Part shown: one piece after another, positions 34,259-43,343 of the stretch
How the letters are laid out: each line of letters begins with the position of its first letter
Numbering within the stretch: the first letter of the stretch is position 1
Origin: JANOYY01 sp043720395
Lineage (GTDB): Bacteria > Actinomycetota > Acidimicrobiia > Acidimicrobiales > JANYDT01
DNA length: 64,000 nt
NCBI GenBank assembly: GCA_043720395.1
Contig: JAYSSR010000083.1
Location: forward strand, 5,030-69,029
Direction: 5' to 3'
Translations under genes and position numbers: made by a program
Notes under the pieces: generated by a model
Told to the model about the DNA's origin: nothing
Database searches by the model: none
The model's input: only the letters and a program-made list of their open reading frames with translations

Positions 34259-35632
34259 CTACCACTTCGATTGGAGTGTCATCTGCAGGGCGATGGCAAC
34301 GACTGATTGTGCGGCCAACCACCAGTTCACTCCGGTCCGCCGAGTTGCAGATCCGCTCGTGACCCCAAGCGACGACGCTGCTGGAACCAGCCAGGGCATG
34401 AACAGCAGCCAGATGCGCTCGACTTCGCCCTTGGAGTACTGCGACAGCTCGGCAACCGTCACGCAGGCCAAGGCTGCGCCGACAATCACCCAGACCCGCC
34501 GGTCCCGGAGCCTCACGATCCCGGCTAGCACAGCGGGGCCGATCGCGATCAGGAGTACGGCGACGTTGCCGAGCAGAAAGTATGTCCACGTACGAAAGTA
34601 CGCGGAGCCGATCCAATAGAACTTGTTCGTCAGCCGGAGTCCGTCGAACCACCAGAAGCCGTAGTGCCGGTACAAGAGCGTGACGGCGGCCGCTGCGGTC
34701 AGCGCTGGCGCGGCGAACTCGACGAGGGCCCGCCATCGCGCGCCGACGCCGGTCCATACGACGGCCGCTGCGAGCGGTAGCAGGGTCGCAGCACCGTACG
34801 TGAAGAACAGCGTCGCACTCAGGAGAAGGCCGGAGGCGGTTCCGAGCAACATGCGCGAATGCGAACGATCGCTGCGGATGCCCAGCGCAGAGCAGGCGAC
34901 GCCCCACGCACCGGTCGCCGCAAACAAAGCGTCGGCCGATGTGCCCATCCAGACGGCAAACGGAGCGATGGTCAAGAACGCGATGCTGCGTCGCATGGCC
35001 GGAGATCCGCACAGCGAGCGAATGGTGAGCGCGACCGCCACTACGAGCAATGCAACGCCGATGAACGACAGCGCTCCAGTCACCCAGGGTGCCCCGAGAC
35101 CGATGGCCGCAAGACCCTTGAGGAGCACAATGAAGCCCGGCGGATGTCCCTTCATATGCACCGATCGGTCGACGAGGAACGCTTCGGTCGAGTGCAAGAA
35201 CAGCAGGTCCGTGACCTTCGGGAGTGTCGCGAGATTCGCCCAGTACTCCGTCGGATCTACAACCGGTGCGAGCACTCTCGCGAAGCCATCGGACGCCGCC
35301 AGCGAAAAGGTGAACAGTGTTGAAACAGCGGCGCCCAGCAACACGAGACGGCGATCGGACAGCCGAGCGGTGGCACGTGCGGCAAACGCAACCACTGCAA
35401 CGGCCACGACAATCGCTGGGATGATCCCGATCGAAATGTGCACCTGCCAGCGTCCGACGAAGGGGGCGGCCCCGAGCTTGATTCTGGGCTCGCGTCGTTC
35501 GAGGCACCGGCCCCACACAACGGCCACGCCGATGATGGCAACCGCGACTGCGAAGACGAACGGAAGCACCCAACGGTTGCGCCCTGCCCGCGGCGGCGAT
35601 GACGCGCCAAAGACCTCGGATGGCGCTTTCAC
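34259..35632 (-). CDS. GT-C-like polytopic membrane protein (glycosyltransferase candidate)
   Basis: 457 residues from GTG 35632, which has GGGAG ten bases upstream. About eleven or twelve hydrophobic helices, beginning WVLPFVFAVAVAIIGVAVV. The outer loop after the third helix carries DPTEYWANLATLP and VHMKGHPPGFIVLL, a pattern known from GT-C mannosyl/arabinosyltransferases of actinobacteria, in which an acidic residue of the first loop is catalytic. It probably uses a polyprenyl-phosphate sugar. The family assignment rests on topology and the HPPG loop; the substrate is unknown. Confidence 0.65.
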   Translation of the reverse strand: MKAPSEVFGASSPPRAGRNRWVLPFVFAVAVAIIGVAVVWGRCLERREPRIKLGAAPFVGRWQVHISIGIIPAIVVAVAVVAFAARATARLSDRRLVLLGAAVSTLFTFSLAASDGFARVLAPVVDPTEYWANLATLPKVTDLLFLHSTEAFLVDRSVHMKGHPPGFIVLLKGLAAIGLGAPWVTGALSFIGVALLVVAVALTIRSLCGSPAMRRSIAFLTIAPFAVWMGTSADALFAATGAWGVACSALGIRSDRSHSRMLLGTASGLLLSATLFFTYGAATLLPLAAAVVWTGVGARWRALVEFAAPALTAAAAVTLLYRHYGFWWFDGLRLTNKFYWIGSAYFRTWTYFLLGNVAVLLIAIGPAVLAGIVRLRDRRVWVIVGAALACVTVAELSQYSKGEVERIWLLFMPWLVPAASSLGVTSGSATRRTGVNWWLAAQSVVAIALQMTLQSKW

Positions 35633-35766
35633 CGACGCGAGTCTCCCGTGTCCAGAGGGCTCGCGGGAGAGCGTTCCTGTGGACGGTCTGTGGAGCCACT
35701 GAGAAACTGTGAGCGAACGAAGAACGTCGGACCGGCGGGGCCGACGCCACACGGGAAGGTCGTTGC

Positions 35767-36147
35767 ATGAACAGCCCACTTCACCGTCTTGCCCGCCACT
35801 CGATTCGCGGCTTAGCCGTTCTCGGACTCTCAATCGCCGTTGCGTCTGGAGTAGCGACGCCATCCTCGGCCGTAACGAAAGCGAAGGCGAAAACGAAAGT
35901 GGTCTGCAAGGTGACCAAGGGCAAGCGGGTGTGTCGCACCGTCAAGGTCGCGCCGTCCACGACGAAGAAGAAGGCGTCCACGACGACGGACTCGAAGGCA
36001 CCGTCGGATTCCAAGCCGCCGACCGATTCGAAGGTCCCAACCGACTCAAAGGTCCCAACTGACTCAAAGGCACCTGCCACCGCCCCAACGACAACCAAGG
36101 CCGCCGTCACCACGACCAAGCTCACGACGGACTCCAAACCAGCCTGA
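35767..36147 (+). CDS. small secreted Lys/Thr-rich repeat protein
   Basis: 126 residues. A signal peptide (RGLAVLGLSIAVASGVAT, cleavage near SSA) is followed by a basic stretch with two cysteines (VVCKVTKGKRVCRTVKV) and then a low-complexity tail of TDSK-x-P repeats (SKPPTDSKVPTDSKVPTD) and Thr-rich segments. It might be a wall-associated or adhesive peptide. No homologous family is recognisable to me. It diverges from the GT-C-like gene by 134 nt. Confidence 0.6.
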   Translation: MNSPLHRLARHSIRGLAVLGLSIAVASGVATPSSAVTKAKAKTKVVCKVTKGKRVCRTVKVAPSTTKKKASTTTDSKAPSDSKPPTDSKVPTDSKVPTDSKAPATAPTTTKAAVTTTKLTTDSKPA

Positions 36148-36200
36148 CGCGTCCTGGCGCTGGCGCCCGAAATTCACCGCACGGGGACCGGTCGATCGAC

Positions 36201-37043
36201 TCAGTCGACCGCGTCCCAGTCGGGCAGCATCCCGGTGGCTGCGTCGTAGCGCGCGAGCCACCAGCGCAGCGAGGTTGGGTCGCTCAACTGGTCGGGATGG
36301 TGGTCCCGTGAAAGCGACATCGCACACATCGGGAGGGCGACGAAGAGGAAGCTGAACGTCCACACGATGATGCGAACCCAGGACCACGGATTCCAGAGTC
36401 GACGCTGGTGCACGAGGAACACTACGGTGCCGGCGAACGTGAAGAACGCGAGGGCGAACAGCGACAGGAGCAGCGCAGCGAGGTGAGTTCGACGTTTCAC
36501 GCCGAGTGAACGCATCACGTCGTGTGCCACGCCTTTGTGCTCCGCCTCCTCTGCGAGGTGCCACAGAAAAAGGTGCGTCGGCTCGCGATCGGCACCGAGG
36601 AACAGGCGGTCGACGCGTGGGTCGACCCACCGCGCTGCCGCGAACGCGACCGACTCGAACGCCGCCGCGTAGGCAACGCGAAATGGGGGAGTGCAGCGTC
36701 CGAGTCGGCCGTAGAACGCCGCGAGTCCCCGTTCGATCGGTGCGAGTCCGCGCCCCCATGCACGCAAAGACTCGTTGAAACGCCTGTGCAGCGAGTGGTG
36801 GGCGGCCTCCTGGGCGGCATAGGCGCGGGCCCGATCAGCCAACTCCTGGTCGAGGTCGCCAAGCACCGATCGGACGCCTGCCACCACGAACGGCTCCACG
36901 TACGGCATGGCGAGCGAGACGGCGTTGGCAACGGCACTCAGCTCGGGAGCGGCGGGTGTCCATGACCCGGCCCGGTCGGCGAATTTGAGGCTCGGACGCC
37001 GCAGTGGCAGGGCATCGTGCAGCGTGGCGTCGACCGTGGCCAT
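36201..37043 (-). CDS. metal-dependent hydrolase-like protein (PF10118 family)
   Basis: 280 residues. It has the diiron-like pattern of the 'predicted metal-dependent hydrolase' family: AAQEAAHHSLH with Glu and His ligands, FLWHLAEEAEHKGVAHDV with Glu-x-x-Glu-His, then two or three hydrophobic helices (LLLSLFALAFFTFAGTVVFL). The family is membrane-associated; no activity has been established that I know of. It ends 54 nt from the small secreted protein (convergent). Confidence 0.82.
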   Translation of the reverse strand: MATVDATLHDALPLRRPSLKFADRAGSWTPAAPELSAVANAVSLAMPYVEPFVVAGVRSVLGDLDQELADRARAYAAQEAAHHSLHRRFNESLRAWGRGLAPIERGLAAFYGRLGRCTPPFRVAYAAAFESVAFAAARWVDPRVDRLFLGADREPTHLFLWHLAEEAEHKGVAHDVMRSLGVKRRTHLAALLLSLFALAFFTFAGTVVFLVHQRRLWNPWSWVRIIVWTFSFLFVALPMCAMSLSRDHHPDQLSDPTSLRWWLARYDAATGMLPDWDAVD

Positions 37044-37169
37044 AGGTCCTTCATCGTGTCATTCGCGGTCCAACTGGAGCGCGTCGCGTATCCCGATGGC
37101 AGATCTGCATTGCGTACGGACTGCCAATGGGGAGTGAATCTGTCAACGGATCTGAGCGGAGAGGTCCGG

Positions 37170-38234
37170 TCAGGAGGGGGGACGGATCTCGCCGGACCCG
37201 CGAGCGATCAGCGTGGTCTGCAGCGTGATCCGCTCTGCAGCGCCCGCGTCGCCGGCGATTCGGCGCAGTACAAGGTCAGCAGCGCGGCGTCCGAGCGCGA
37301 CCGGGTCTTGCGCGACCACCGTGAGGCCGGGGACGAGAAGGTCGGCCATGGGCACATCATCGAAGCCGACGAGCGCGACCTTTTCGTGCAGCTGAACACG
37401 GCGAAGCGCGCGTAGCGCACCGATCGTGTTGAGGTTCTGACTTGCGAATACTGCGGTCGGCGGAGCGTTGCGGCTCAAAATTTCCCCGAGGGCGGCGTCG
37501 GCCTGTTCAATGGTTCGAAGGCCCGTGACGATCAGAGGGTCCTCGCAGCCGTCGACGGTGCTCAACGCTGATTTGAACCCGGCGAGTCGGGCTCGGGCGG
37601 TTTCGATCGTCAGCGAATCGCCCAGAAACGCGAGTCGCCGGTGGCCGTGCTCGATGAGATGTCGAGTGCCGGACGCTGCCCCTTGGAAGTTGTCCGACAG
37701 CACGGTGTCGACCATCGGAAGGGACTTCGATTGGCGGTCGACGAGCACGACGGGGGTTCCGCTCCGAATTTCCCGCAGGAGGTACTCGTGATCATCGCCT
37801 GATGGGACCACGATCAGGCCATCGACTCGCCGCATGCAGAAAATGTCGACGAGTTCTCGCTCCAAGGCTTGGTCCTCGTCCGATGAACCGGCGAGCAGCA
37901 GGTAGCCGCGGTCTCGGGCAACGTCTTCAATCGCCCGGTGGAGGGCTGAGGAGAACGGGTTGGAAACGTCTTCGAGCACCAGCCCGATCGATGCGGTTGC
38001 CTGGCCGATGCGGCGAAGGCTGCTTGCGCCGGAATTATGGCGATAGCCGAGCGCGGTGATCGCGTCGTTGACCCGCTTCGCCATGTTTTGACTCACGCCG
38101 GGCTCTCGGTTGACCACCCGTGAAACCGTTTTCAGCGCCACGCCCGCCTGATCGGCGACATCAACCATGGTTGGCTTACGTTGTCTATCGGCGGCGGTCG
38201 CCCCAGGTTCGGCTCGCAGACCGGCAGAACCCAT
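37170..38234 (-). CDS. LacI-family transcriptional repressor of the adjacent sugar ABC importer
   Basis: 354 residues from ATG 38234; ATG 38168 is a shorter alternative starting inside the helix-turn-helix. DNA-binding head: KPTMVDVADQAGVALKTVS, then RVVNREPGVSQNMAKRV and ALGYRHN. The periplasmic-binding-like core (SIGLVLEDVSNPFSSALHR, VDGLIVVPSG, HRRLAFLGDS) is complete. It is read divergently from the substrate-binding protein gene, with 240 nt between them, so it very probably represses the importer until its sugar is present. Confidence 0.92.
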   Translation of the reverse strand: MGSAGLRAEPGATAADRQRKPTMVDVADQAGVALKTVSRVVNREPGVSQNMAKRVNDAITALGYRHNSGASSLRRIGQATASIGLVLEDVSNPFSSALHRAIEDVARDRGYLLLAGSSDEDQALERELVDIFCMRRVDGLIVVPSGDDHEYLLREIRSGTPVVLVDRQSKSLPMVDTVLSDNFQGAASGTRHLIEHGHRRLAFLGDSLTIETARARLAGFKSALSTVDGCEDPLIVTGLRTIEQADAALGEILSRNAPPTAVFASQNLNTIGALRALRRVQLHEKVALVGFDDVPMADLLVPGLTVVAQDPVALGRRAADLVLRRIAGDAGAAERITLQTTLIARGSGEIRPPS

Positions 38235-38361
38235 TGCCCTGCGACCGTTCGGCGTCGAGTGGCCCTGATTCCTCAAGAAAGTTTGCTCGCTTCGGGGGAG
38301 AGGCCTAGGGAGTTCCCCTGGGCCGAGAGAGGCTGGATGTTCGTCATTCTCACAGATGGAG

Positions 38362-38390
38362 TTGTGTCGCGGAACGCACTTCTATACACT
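38362..38390 (+). promoter_or_regulatory. candidate promoter of the sugar importer
   Basis: TTGTGT at 38362-38367 and TATACA at 38383-38388 are spaced 15 bp, weakly resembling a housekeeping promoter upstream of the binding-protein gene (start at 38475). An imperfect palindrome at 38302-38324 lies upstream and could be a repressor site. Both are position-based guesses. Confidence 0.35.
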
Positions 38391-38474
38391 TTCGCTGTCC
38401 CACGTTATCGAAGCGCTGAGACACGGACGACCCGAGACCAACTCGGGCTCCAAACCACTCTGAGGGGAGAAACC

Positions 38475-39677
38475 ATGAGAGCATCACGCAAGACTGCGTT
38501 CGCCGTACTCTTGACCACCGCCGCACTCGCATTCAGTGCCTGCAGCAGCGACGGTGACAACACCGAAGCAGCCGTTGAGACCGAGGCTGTGGCTGCCGAA
38601 ACGGAAGCTGCAGCAGTAGAGACCGAAGCAGCTGCAGTAGAGACCGAAGCAGCCGCCACCGAGGCTGCAGCCACCGAAGCCGCCGCACCCGCAGCGGGCG
38701 AACAGGTTGGCGTTTCGCTGATTCTGAAGACCCTGTCGAACCCGTTCTTCGTTTCCATGCAGAAGGATGCAGAGGCCAAGGCCAAGGAGCTCAACGTCAA
38801 GTTGACGACCGCCGCTGGCAAGGAAGACGGCGACAGCGCCACGCAGATCGCCGCCATCGAGGCAGCGGTTGCCAACGGTGACAAGGGCATTCTGATCACG
38901 CCCAGCACCGACGACGTGGTTCCGGCCCTCGACAAGGCCCGCGCTGCCGGCCTGCTCGTGATCGCTCTCGACACGCCGCCGAACCCGGCAACGTCGGTTG
39001 ACATCACCTTTGCCACCAACAACTACGAGGCCGGTCAGCTCATCGGCCAGTGGGCCAACGGCACGCTCGCCGGCAAGAAGGCCGTGATTGCGATGCTCGA
39101 CCTCTTCACCGACAAGGTCGTGTCGGTTGACACCGGCCGCGACCAGGGCTTCCTCAACGGCATGGGCATCGTCGCCGCCGAGGACAAGTCGGCCAACGGC
39201 AAGGAGCCCGCAACGGGCAAGTACGCCGCTGGTGGCGACTACGAGATCGTGTGCCACGAGCCCACGAACGGCAACGTCGATGGTGGCAAGACTGCCATGG
39301 AGACCTGCCTCGCCAAGAACCCCGATGTCAACGTCATCTATACGATCAACGAGCCTGCGGCACAGGGCGCGTACGACGTGATGAAGGCTGCTGGCAAGGA
39401 CAAGGACCTCATCGTGGTATCCGTCGATGGTGGCTGCAAGCCGGGCCTTGAGCTCGTCGCTTCCGGCGTCATAGGTGCAACCGCTCAGCAGTACCCGGGG
39501 CAGATGGCTGCCAAGGGCATGCAGGCAATCGTCGACCTTGCCAACGGCAAGCCGAAGCCGGCCGTCACGCCTGGCCTCGACTTCTTCAACACGGGTGTCG
39601 CACTCGTGACTGACAAGCCAGTCGCCGGCGTTACCAGCATCTCGGTGGCCGACGGCCAGAAGATCTGCTGGGGCTGA
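38475..39677 (+). CDS. sugar ABC transporter substrate-binding lipoprotein
   Basis: 400 residues from ATG 38475, with a strong GAGGGGAGA ribosome site four bases upstream. A lipoprotein signal (AVLLTTAALAFSAC) puts the lipid on Cys 22. A low-complexity linker follows, with ETEAAAV-type repeats (residues about 32-70), then the periplasmic binding fold: VSLILKTLSNPFFVSMQKD, AAIEAAVANGDKGILITPS, ALDTPPNP, and IVVSVDGGCKPG. The fold is of the ribose/fructose type (RbsB/FrcB-like). The linker distances the binding domain from the membrane and is unusually long. Confidence 0.92.
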   Translation: MRASRKTAFAVLLTTAALAFSACSSDGDNTEAAVETEAVAAETEAAAVETEAAAVETEAAATEAAATEAAAPAAGEQVGVSLILKTLSNPFFVSMQKDAEAKAKELNVKLTTAAGKEDGDSATQIAAIEAAVANGDKGILITPSTDDVVPALDKARAAGLLVIALDTPPNPATSVDITFATNNYEAGQLIGQWANGTLAGKKAVIAMLDLFTDKVVSVDTGRDQGFLNGMGIVAAEDKSANGKEPATGKYAAGGDYEIVCHEPTNGNVDGGKTAMETCLAKNPDVNVIYTINEPAAQGAYDVMKAAGKDKDLIVVSVDGGCKPGLELVASGVIGATAQQYPGQMAAKGMQAIVDLANGKPKPAVTPGLDFFNTGVALVTDKPVAGVTSISVADGQKICWG

Positions 39678-39732
39678 TCCCACACTTCATTCGGCATGAG
39701 CGCCTTGCGCGCGTGCCATCGTTCTGACAGAT

Positions 39733-39758
39733 TCAGGGGTGGCTGCGGCCACCCCTGA
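39733..39758 (+). terminator. hairpin after the substrate-binding protein gene
   Basis: TCAGGGGTGGC, loop TGCG, then GCCACCCCTGA: a perfect 11-bp stem 55 nt after the binding-protein stop and 181 nt before the permease. It probably acts as an attenuator or mRNA-stabilising stem that lets the binding protein be made in excess over the membrane parts. Confidence 0.7.
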
Positions 39759-39816
39759 GTTGTCTCCCGAGTTGCCCGCGTCTTCCCGAGTTGCCCGCGT
39801 CCTAATGCTTGGTTTC

Positions 39817-39897
39817 GGGAGTTCCACGTGTGTCCAAGATCCATCGAGGCTTGCGCCGTGGCGCACGCCGAAGCGGATTGACTTGCGTGGAACTCCC
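39817..39897. repeat. 12-13 bp inverted repeat upstream of the permease gene
   Basis: GGGAGTTCCACG at 39817-39828 pairs perfectly with CGTGGAACTCCC at 39886-39897; 57 nt lie between. It sits in the gap between the binding-protein gene and the permease, 42 nt before the start. Either a regulatory site or a scar of a lost element. A tandem TCCCGAGTTGCCCGCG duplication lies just before it (about 39764-39800). Confidence 0.6.
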
Positions 39898-39938
39898 GCA
39901 AGCGTGTACTAGTCAGATTTCGTCCCAGGGGGAATGTC

Positions 39939-41006
39939 ATGGAAGCCACACCGGCGGTCACCGATACTTCGAACGCTTTCACCCACCGTGGTGGGGCCAT
40001 GGCGGCAGTTCAGCGCCTGCTGCACCGCTATCCGACGATCAGCCCTGCCATGGTGCTTCTGACCGCATCGATCGTTTTCACGTTCTTCAGCGACGGAAAA
40101 TTCGCCAAAGCCCCGACGATCGGGATCATCTTTCAGCAGACGGCGGTGATGGCAGCGCTCGCGATCGGACAGACGCTGATCGTGCTGACCGCCGGAGTCG
40201 ACCTGGCCGTCGGTACCGGAATGGTCCTCACCCATCTCGTGGTCGCGAAGGTGTTCTCGGAATGGGGCGTCCCCTCGTTCCTAGCATTGCTGATCGGGCT
40301 CGGCGTGGGTCTGGCCCTCGGCGCGTTCCACGGTCTACTCGTCACGAGGATCGGCCTTCCCCCGTTCATCACGACGCTCGGGACCTTCTACATATTCCAA
40401 TCGCTCGCGCTCGTGTACTCCAAGGCCCGCACTCTCCCGAAGACAGATCTTGGCGACGATCCGGCAACGCGGGCCTACGACGGGCTACTCCTCTGGACGG
40501 GCAAGGAGATCACGTTCGGCTCGCGCAGGACCGGTTTCACTATCACCGTCGGGGTCGTGCTCGTGTTCTTGATGTACCTGATCTTTACGTACATTCTCTC
40601 GAATACCGCCTGGGGTTCACACGTCTATGCGACTGGCGATGATGTGGAAGCGGCCCGCCTGGCCGGTATCGACGTGAACCGGGTCCTCCTGAGTGTGTAT
40701 ATGGTCGCCGGGGCTCTGTACGCATTCGGCGCATGGATACAGCTCGGAAGGTCACTTTCGGCGAGCAGCAATGCGGCGGTCGACGTCAATCTTGAAACGA
40801 TTACGGCGGTCGTGATCGGCGGTACCAGCCTCTTCGGCGGCCGCGGTCGATTATCGGGCACCCTGATCGGAGCACTCGTCGTGTCGGTGTTTCGCCTCGG
40901 TCTCACCCTGTCCGGTGTCAACGCTTACTATCAAACGTTCGCGATTGGCTCGCTCATTCTCGTTGCGGTCGGTCTTGACCAGTGGATCCGAAAGGTCGCA
41001 AAGTGA
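39939..41006 (+). CDS. sugar ABC transporter permease (RbsC/FrcC-like)
   Basis: 355 residues with about nine or ten hydrophobic helices. IIFQQTAVMAALAIGQTLIVL and GVDLAVGTGMVLTHL are the conserved permease segments, then GTFYIFQSLALVY, and the C-terminal motif ITAVVIGGTSLFGGRGRLSG that is typical of the ribose/fructose permease family and contacts the ATPase. ATG 39939 is preceded by GGGGGAATGTC. The stop overlaps the ATPase start (GTGA). Confidence 0.93.
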   Translation: MEATPAVTDTSNAFTHRGGAMAAVQRLLHRYPTISPAMVLLTASIVFTFFSDGKFAKAPTIGIIFQQTAVMAALAIGQTLIVLTAGVDLAVGTGMVLTHLVVAKVFSEWGVPSFLALLIGLGVGLALGAFHGLLVTRIGLPPFITTLGTFYIFQSLALVYSKARTLPKTDLGDDPATRAYDGLLLWTGKEITFGSRRTGFTITVGVVLVFLMYLIFTYILSNTAWGSHVYATGDDVEAARLAGIDVNRVLLSVYMVAGALYAFGAWIQLGRSLSASSNAAVDVNLETITAVVIGGTSLFGGRGRLSGTLIGALVVSVFRLGLTLSGVNAYYQTFAIGSLILVAVGLDQWIRKVAK

Positions 41007-41791
41007 GCACCAACGTGGCCCCCTTTGCCCCCGTAGCAACGCCAATTCTCGCGGCGCAAGGCCTGGTGAAGCGCTTTGGTCGAGTGACCGCGCTCAATGG
41101 CTCGGATATTGAGCTGTATCCGGGCGAGATTCTCGCCGTCATTGGTGACAACGGTGCCGGAAAGTCGTCGCTCATCAAATGTCTCTCGGGTGCGATGATT
41201 CCAGACGAAGGGAAGATCCAGCTCGACGGTGTCGAAGTGTCATTTAAGCGTCCCCAAGATGCGCGGGCCGCCGGCATCGAAACCGTTTATCAAACGCTTG
41301 CCGTCGCTCCGGCGCTCGATATCTCCGCGAATATGTTCCTCGGTCGAGAGCGCCGCCGTACCGGCCCGTTGGGAACGGTGCTGCGCATGCTCGACAAGAA
41401 CGGCATGCGACGCGATTCGAAAAAGGCGCTCGACGATCTCGGCATCGGAACGTTGCAAGACATCACTCAGACGGTTGAGACGCTCTCGGGTGGTCAGCGC
41501 CAGGCCGTCGCCGTCGCCAGGGCCGCCGCATTCGGAAGCAAGCTGATCATCCTCGACGAACCGACCGCAGCGCTGGGCGTCAAGGAGAGCGGCCAGGTGC
41601 TCCAAATGATTCGTGACCTGCGTGACAAGGGCCTCCCGATCATCCTCATCAGCCACAATATGCCGCACGTGTTTGAGGTCGCAGACCGGATACACATTCA
41701 GCGTCTCGGTCGCCGAGCCACCGTGGTGACACCGAAGTCGCACTCGATGTCCGATGCCGTCGCGATCATGACCGGCGCGGCGACCCAGTAA
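41003..41791 (+). CDS. sugar ABC transporter ATP-binding protein, single domain (FrcA-like)
   Basis: 262 residues from GTG 41003, overlapping the permease stop by four bases. Walker A GDNGAGKS, Q-loop YQTLAVAP, signature LSGGQRQAVAVARA, Walker B LIILDEPTAALG, and H-loop ISHNM are all intact. Unlike RbsA it has only one nucleotide-binding domain, as in the fructose-type FrcA proteins, so it must form a homodimer. The three importer genes plus the LacI repressor make a complete system for one monosaccharide, probably a pentose, hexose or polyol. Confidence 0.93.
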   Translation: MSTNVAPFAPVATPILAAQGLVKRFGRVTALNGSDIELYPGEILAVIGDNGAGKSSLIKCLSGAMIPDEGKIQLDGVEVSFKRPQDARAAGIETVYQTLAVAPALDISANMFLGRERRRTGPLGTVLRMLDKNGMRRDSKKALDDLGIGTLQDITQTVETLSGGQRQAVAVARAAAFGSKLIILDEPTAALGVKESGQVLQMIRDLRDKGLPIILISHNMPHVFEVADRIHIQRLGRRATVVTPKSHSMSDAVAIMTGAATQ

Positions 41792-41944
41792 CGGACGTGC
41801 CGGTCAGGCACCGCGCGAGCTTGCCGCTCGCAGTGCCTGACTGGCGGCTCGAGCTCGCACGAGTTCGCCCTATGCGCCTGGCGGAAGGTGATTTCGGGCA
41901 GCATGTGTGCTTCGATTTCGGCCGGAGGTTGTGTGGAGGAGCAG

Positions 41945-42358
41945 ATGGCGCGTCAGCGTGGAGATGGACTGTCGATCGTGGCAGCGGGGATGGCGCTGCT
42001 TGCGTTGGTGTTCTCGATCGTGGCGATTGCCATTGCGAGCGCGGACCACGGGGGTGGTATTGCTCCGGCGACGTCGGCGGCCAGAGTGGTCGTGGCCGTT
42101 ACCGTCAAGGAGTTCGCTTTCGTGCCGCAGGCCCTCTCGGCAACGGCGGGTCCGGTGACGTTCCACATCAAGAACACGGGCGCAGTAACGCACAACATGA
42201 GCGTCGAGGGTGCTGGCAAGAGCCCCGACGTTGCGCCCGGCGAATCGGTCACGTGGGACGTTGGGGTGCTGGCCGCGGGCACCTACACGGTGGAGTGCCC
42301 CATTTCCGGCCACGTCGGCGCGGGAATGATCGGGACCCTGACCGTGTCCGCCGGCTGA
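41945..42358 (+). CDS. plastocyanin/azurin-like cupredoxin, membrane-anchored
   Basis: 137 residues from ATG 41945 with GGAGGA just before it. An uncleaved N-terminal helix (SIVAAGMALLALVFSIVAIAIA) anchors it outside the membrane. The type 1 copper ligands are all visible: H83 (VTHNM), C118 and H123 (ECPISGH), M128 (GAGMIG). The domain is short, like the single-domain cupredoxins of actinobacteria. It probably shuttles electrons to or from a respiratory enzyme; its partner is not in the window. Confidence 0.9.
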   Translation: MARQRGDGLSIVAAGMALLALVFSIVAIAIASADHGGGIAPATSAARVVVAVTVKEFAFVPQALSATAGPVTFHIKNTGAVTHNMSVEGAGKSPDVAPGESVTWDVGVLAAGTYTVECPISGHVGAGMIGTLTVSAG

Positions 42359-42406
42359 AGCATCGGCCCGGTTGTGGCCATCGCCGTGTCTGTGTGAACC
42401 TCGGGA

Positions 42407-43243
42407 ATGGACGAACTACGTAGCCGCACGGCCTTCATCACCGGTGGCGCATCAGGTATCGGATTGGCCACCGCACGCAGACTCGGGAGCGAGGGCATGA
42501 ACCTCGTGATCGCCGACGTCGAGGAGGCCGCCCTCGCCAACGCCGAGGCCGATCTCATCTATGCCGGGTACCCCGTGCTCGCCGTGCGTTGCGACGTCCG
42601 ACGTCACGACGAGGTCGCAGCGGCAGCGCAGGCATCGCTCGCAAGATTTGGCGAAGTGCACGTGGTGTTCAACAACGCCGGCGTCGTCACGACTGGCCGG
42701 GTGGAAGACCAAAGTGAGGAGGCATGGCGATGGGTCATGGACGTGAACCTCTGGGGTGTCATCCACGGCAGCCGGGTCTTCCTGCCGATCCTCAAGTCAC
42801 AGGGGGTACCGGGGCACATCGTGAACACGGCGTCGATGGCTGGGCTCGCGTCCGGACCGCTGATGGCACCGTATTTCGTGTCGAAATTCGGCGTGGTCGC
42901 TCTCTCGGAGGCGATGTGGCACGAGGCGCGGCTTGACAATGTCGCGGTTGGAGTGTCGGTTCTCTGCCCAGGTTTCGTGCGGACACGCATCCACGAGGCG
43001 GACCGGAACCGTCCGGAGGGACTCGACACGGCATGGACCGGTGACGCCGGCAGCAAGTTCATTAGCCTGCTCGGCGCGGGCGTCGAGGCGGGTCGAGAGG
43101 TCGACGACGTCGCCGCAATCATCGTGGATGCCATCAAGGCCGACCGGTTCTGGATTCTCCCGCACGGTGAGGAGTCGTACGGGTCGGTGCGTCGCCGGGC
43201 TGAAGCGATCATCGACGGCGCGACGCCCGCACTTCAACGCTGA
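42407..43243 (+). CDS. short-chain dehydrogenase/reductase
   Basis: 278 residues from ATG 42407. TGGASGIGLA glycine motif, CDVRRHDE, NNAGVV, the serine-bearing NTASMAGLASG and YFVSKFGVVAL with Tyr-x-x-x-Lys, then LCPGFVRT. All catalytic positions are present. The C-terminus is longer than in the minimal SDRs and ends with an extra helix (VRRRAEAIIDG). The substrate is unknown. It follows the cupredoxin gene by 48 nt and faces the cold-shock gene across a terminator. Confidence 0.92.
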   Translation: MDELRSRTAFITGGASGIGLATARRLGSEGMNLVIADVEEAALANAEADLIYAGYPVLAVRCDVRRHDEVAAAAQASLARFGEVHVVFNNAGVVTTGRVEDQSEEAWRWVMDVNLWGVIHGSRVFLPILKSQGVPGHIVNTASMAGLASGPLMAPYFVSKFGVVALSEAMWHEARLDNVAVGVSVLCPGFVRTRIHEADRNRPEGLDTAWTGDAGSKFISLLGAGVEAGREVDDVAAIIVDAIKADRFWILPHGEESYGSVRRRAEAIIDGATPALQR

Positions 43244-43276
43244 TTCACTCTGCGTGTCCGAACGCTACCCGGACGC

Positions 43277-43308
43277 GAAGGAGCCGCCGGCGAACCGGCG
43301 GCTCCTTC
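43277..43308. terminator. bidirectional terminator between SDR and cold-shock genes
   Basis: A perfect 14-bp stem (GAAGGAGCCGCCGG, loop CGAA, CCGGCGGCTCCTTC) between the SDR stop (43243) and the cold-shock stop (43344). Its A/T flanks serve both directions. Confidence 0.88.
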
Positions 43309-43343
43309 ACGATTTGGTGGTGCGGAACGAGTTCCGCGCCGCG

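Noticed and set aside
33951..35768. A 605-codon minus-strand frame overlapping the GT-C-like gene
   Set aside because: The other frame encodes the membrane helices with normal spacing; this one is rich in Arg and Cys without any motif and runs through two repeats.
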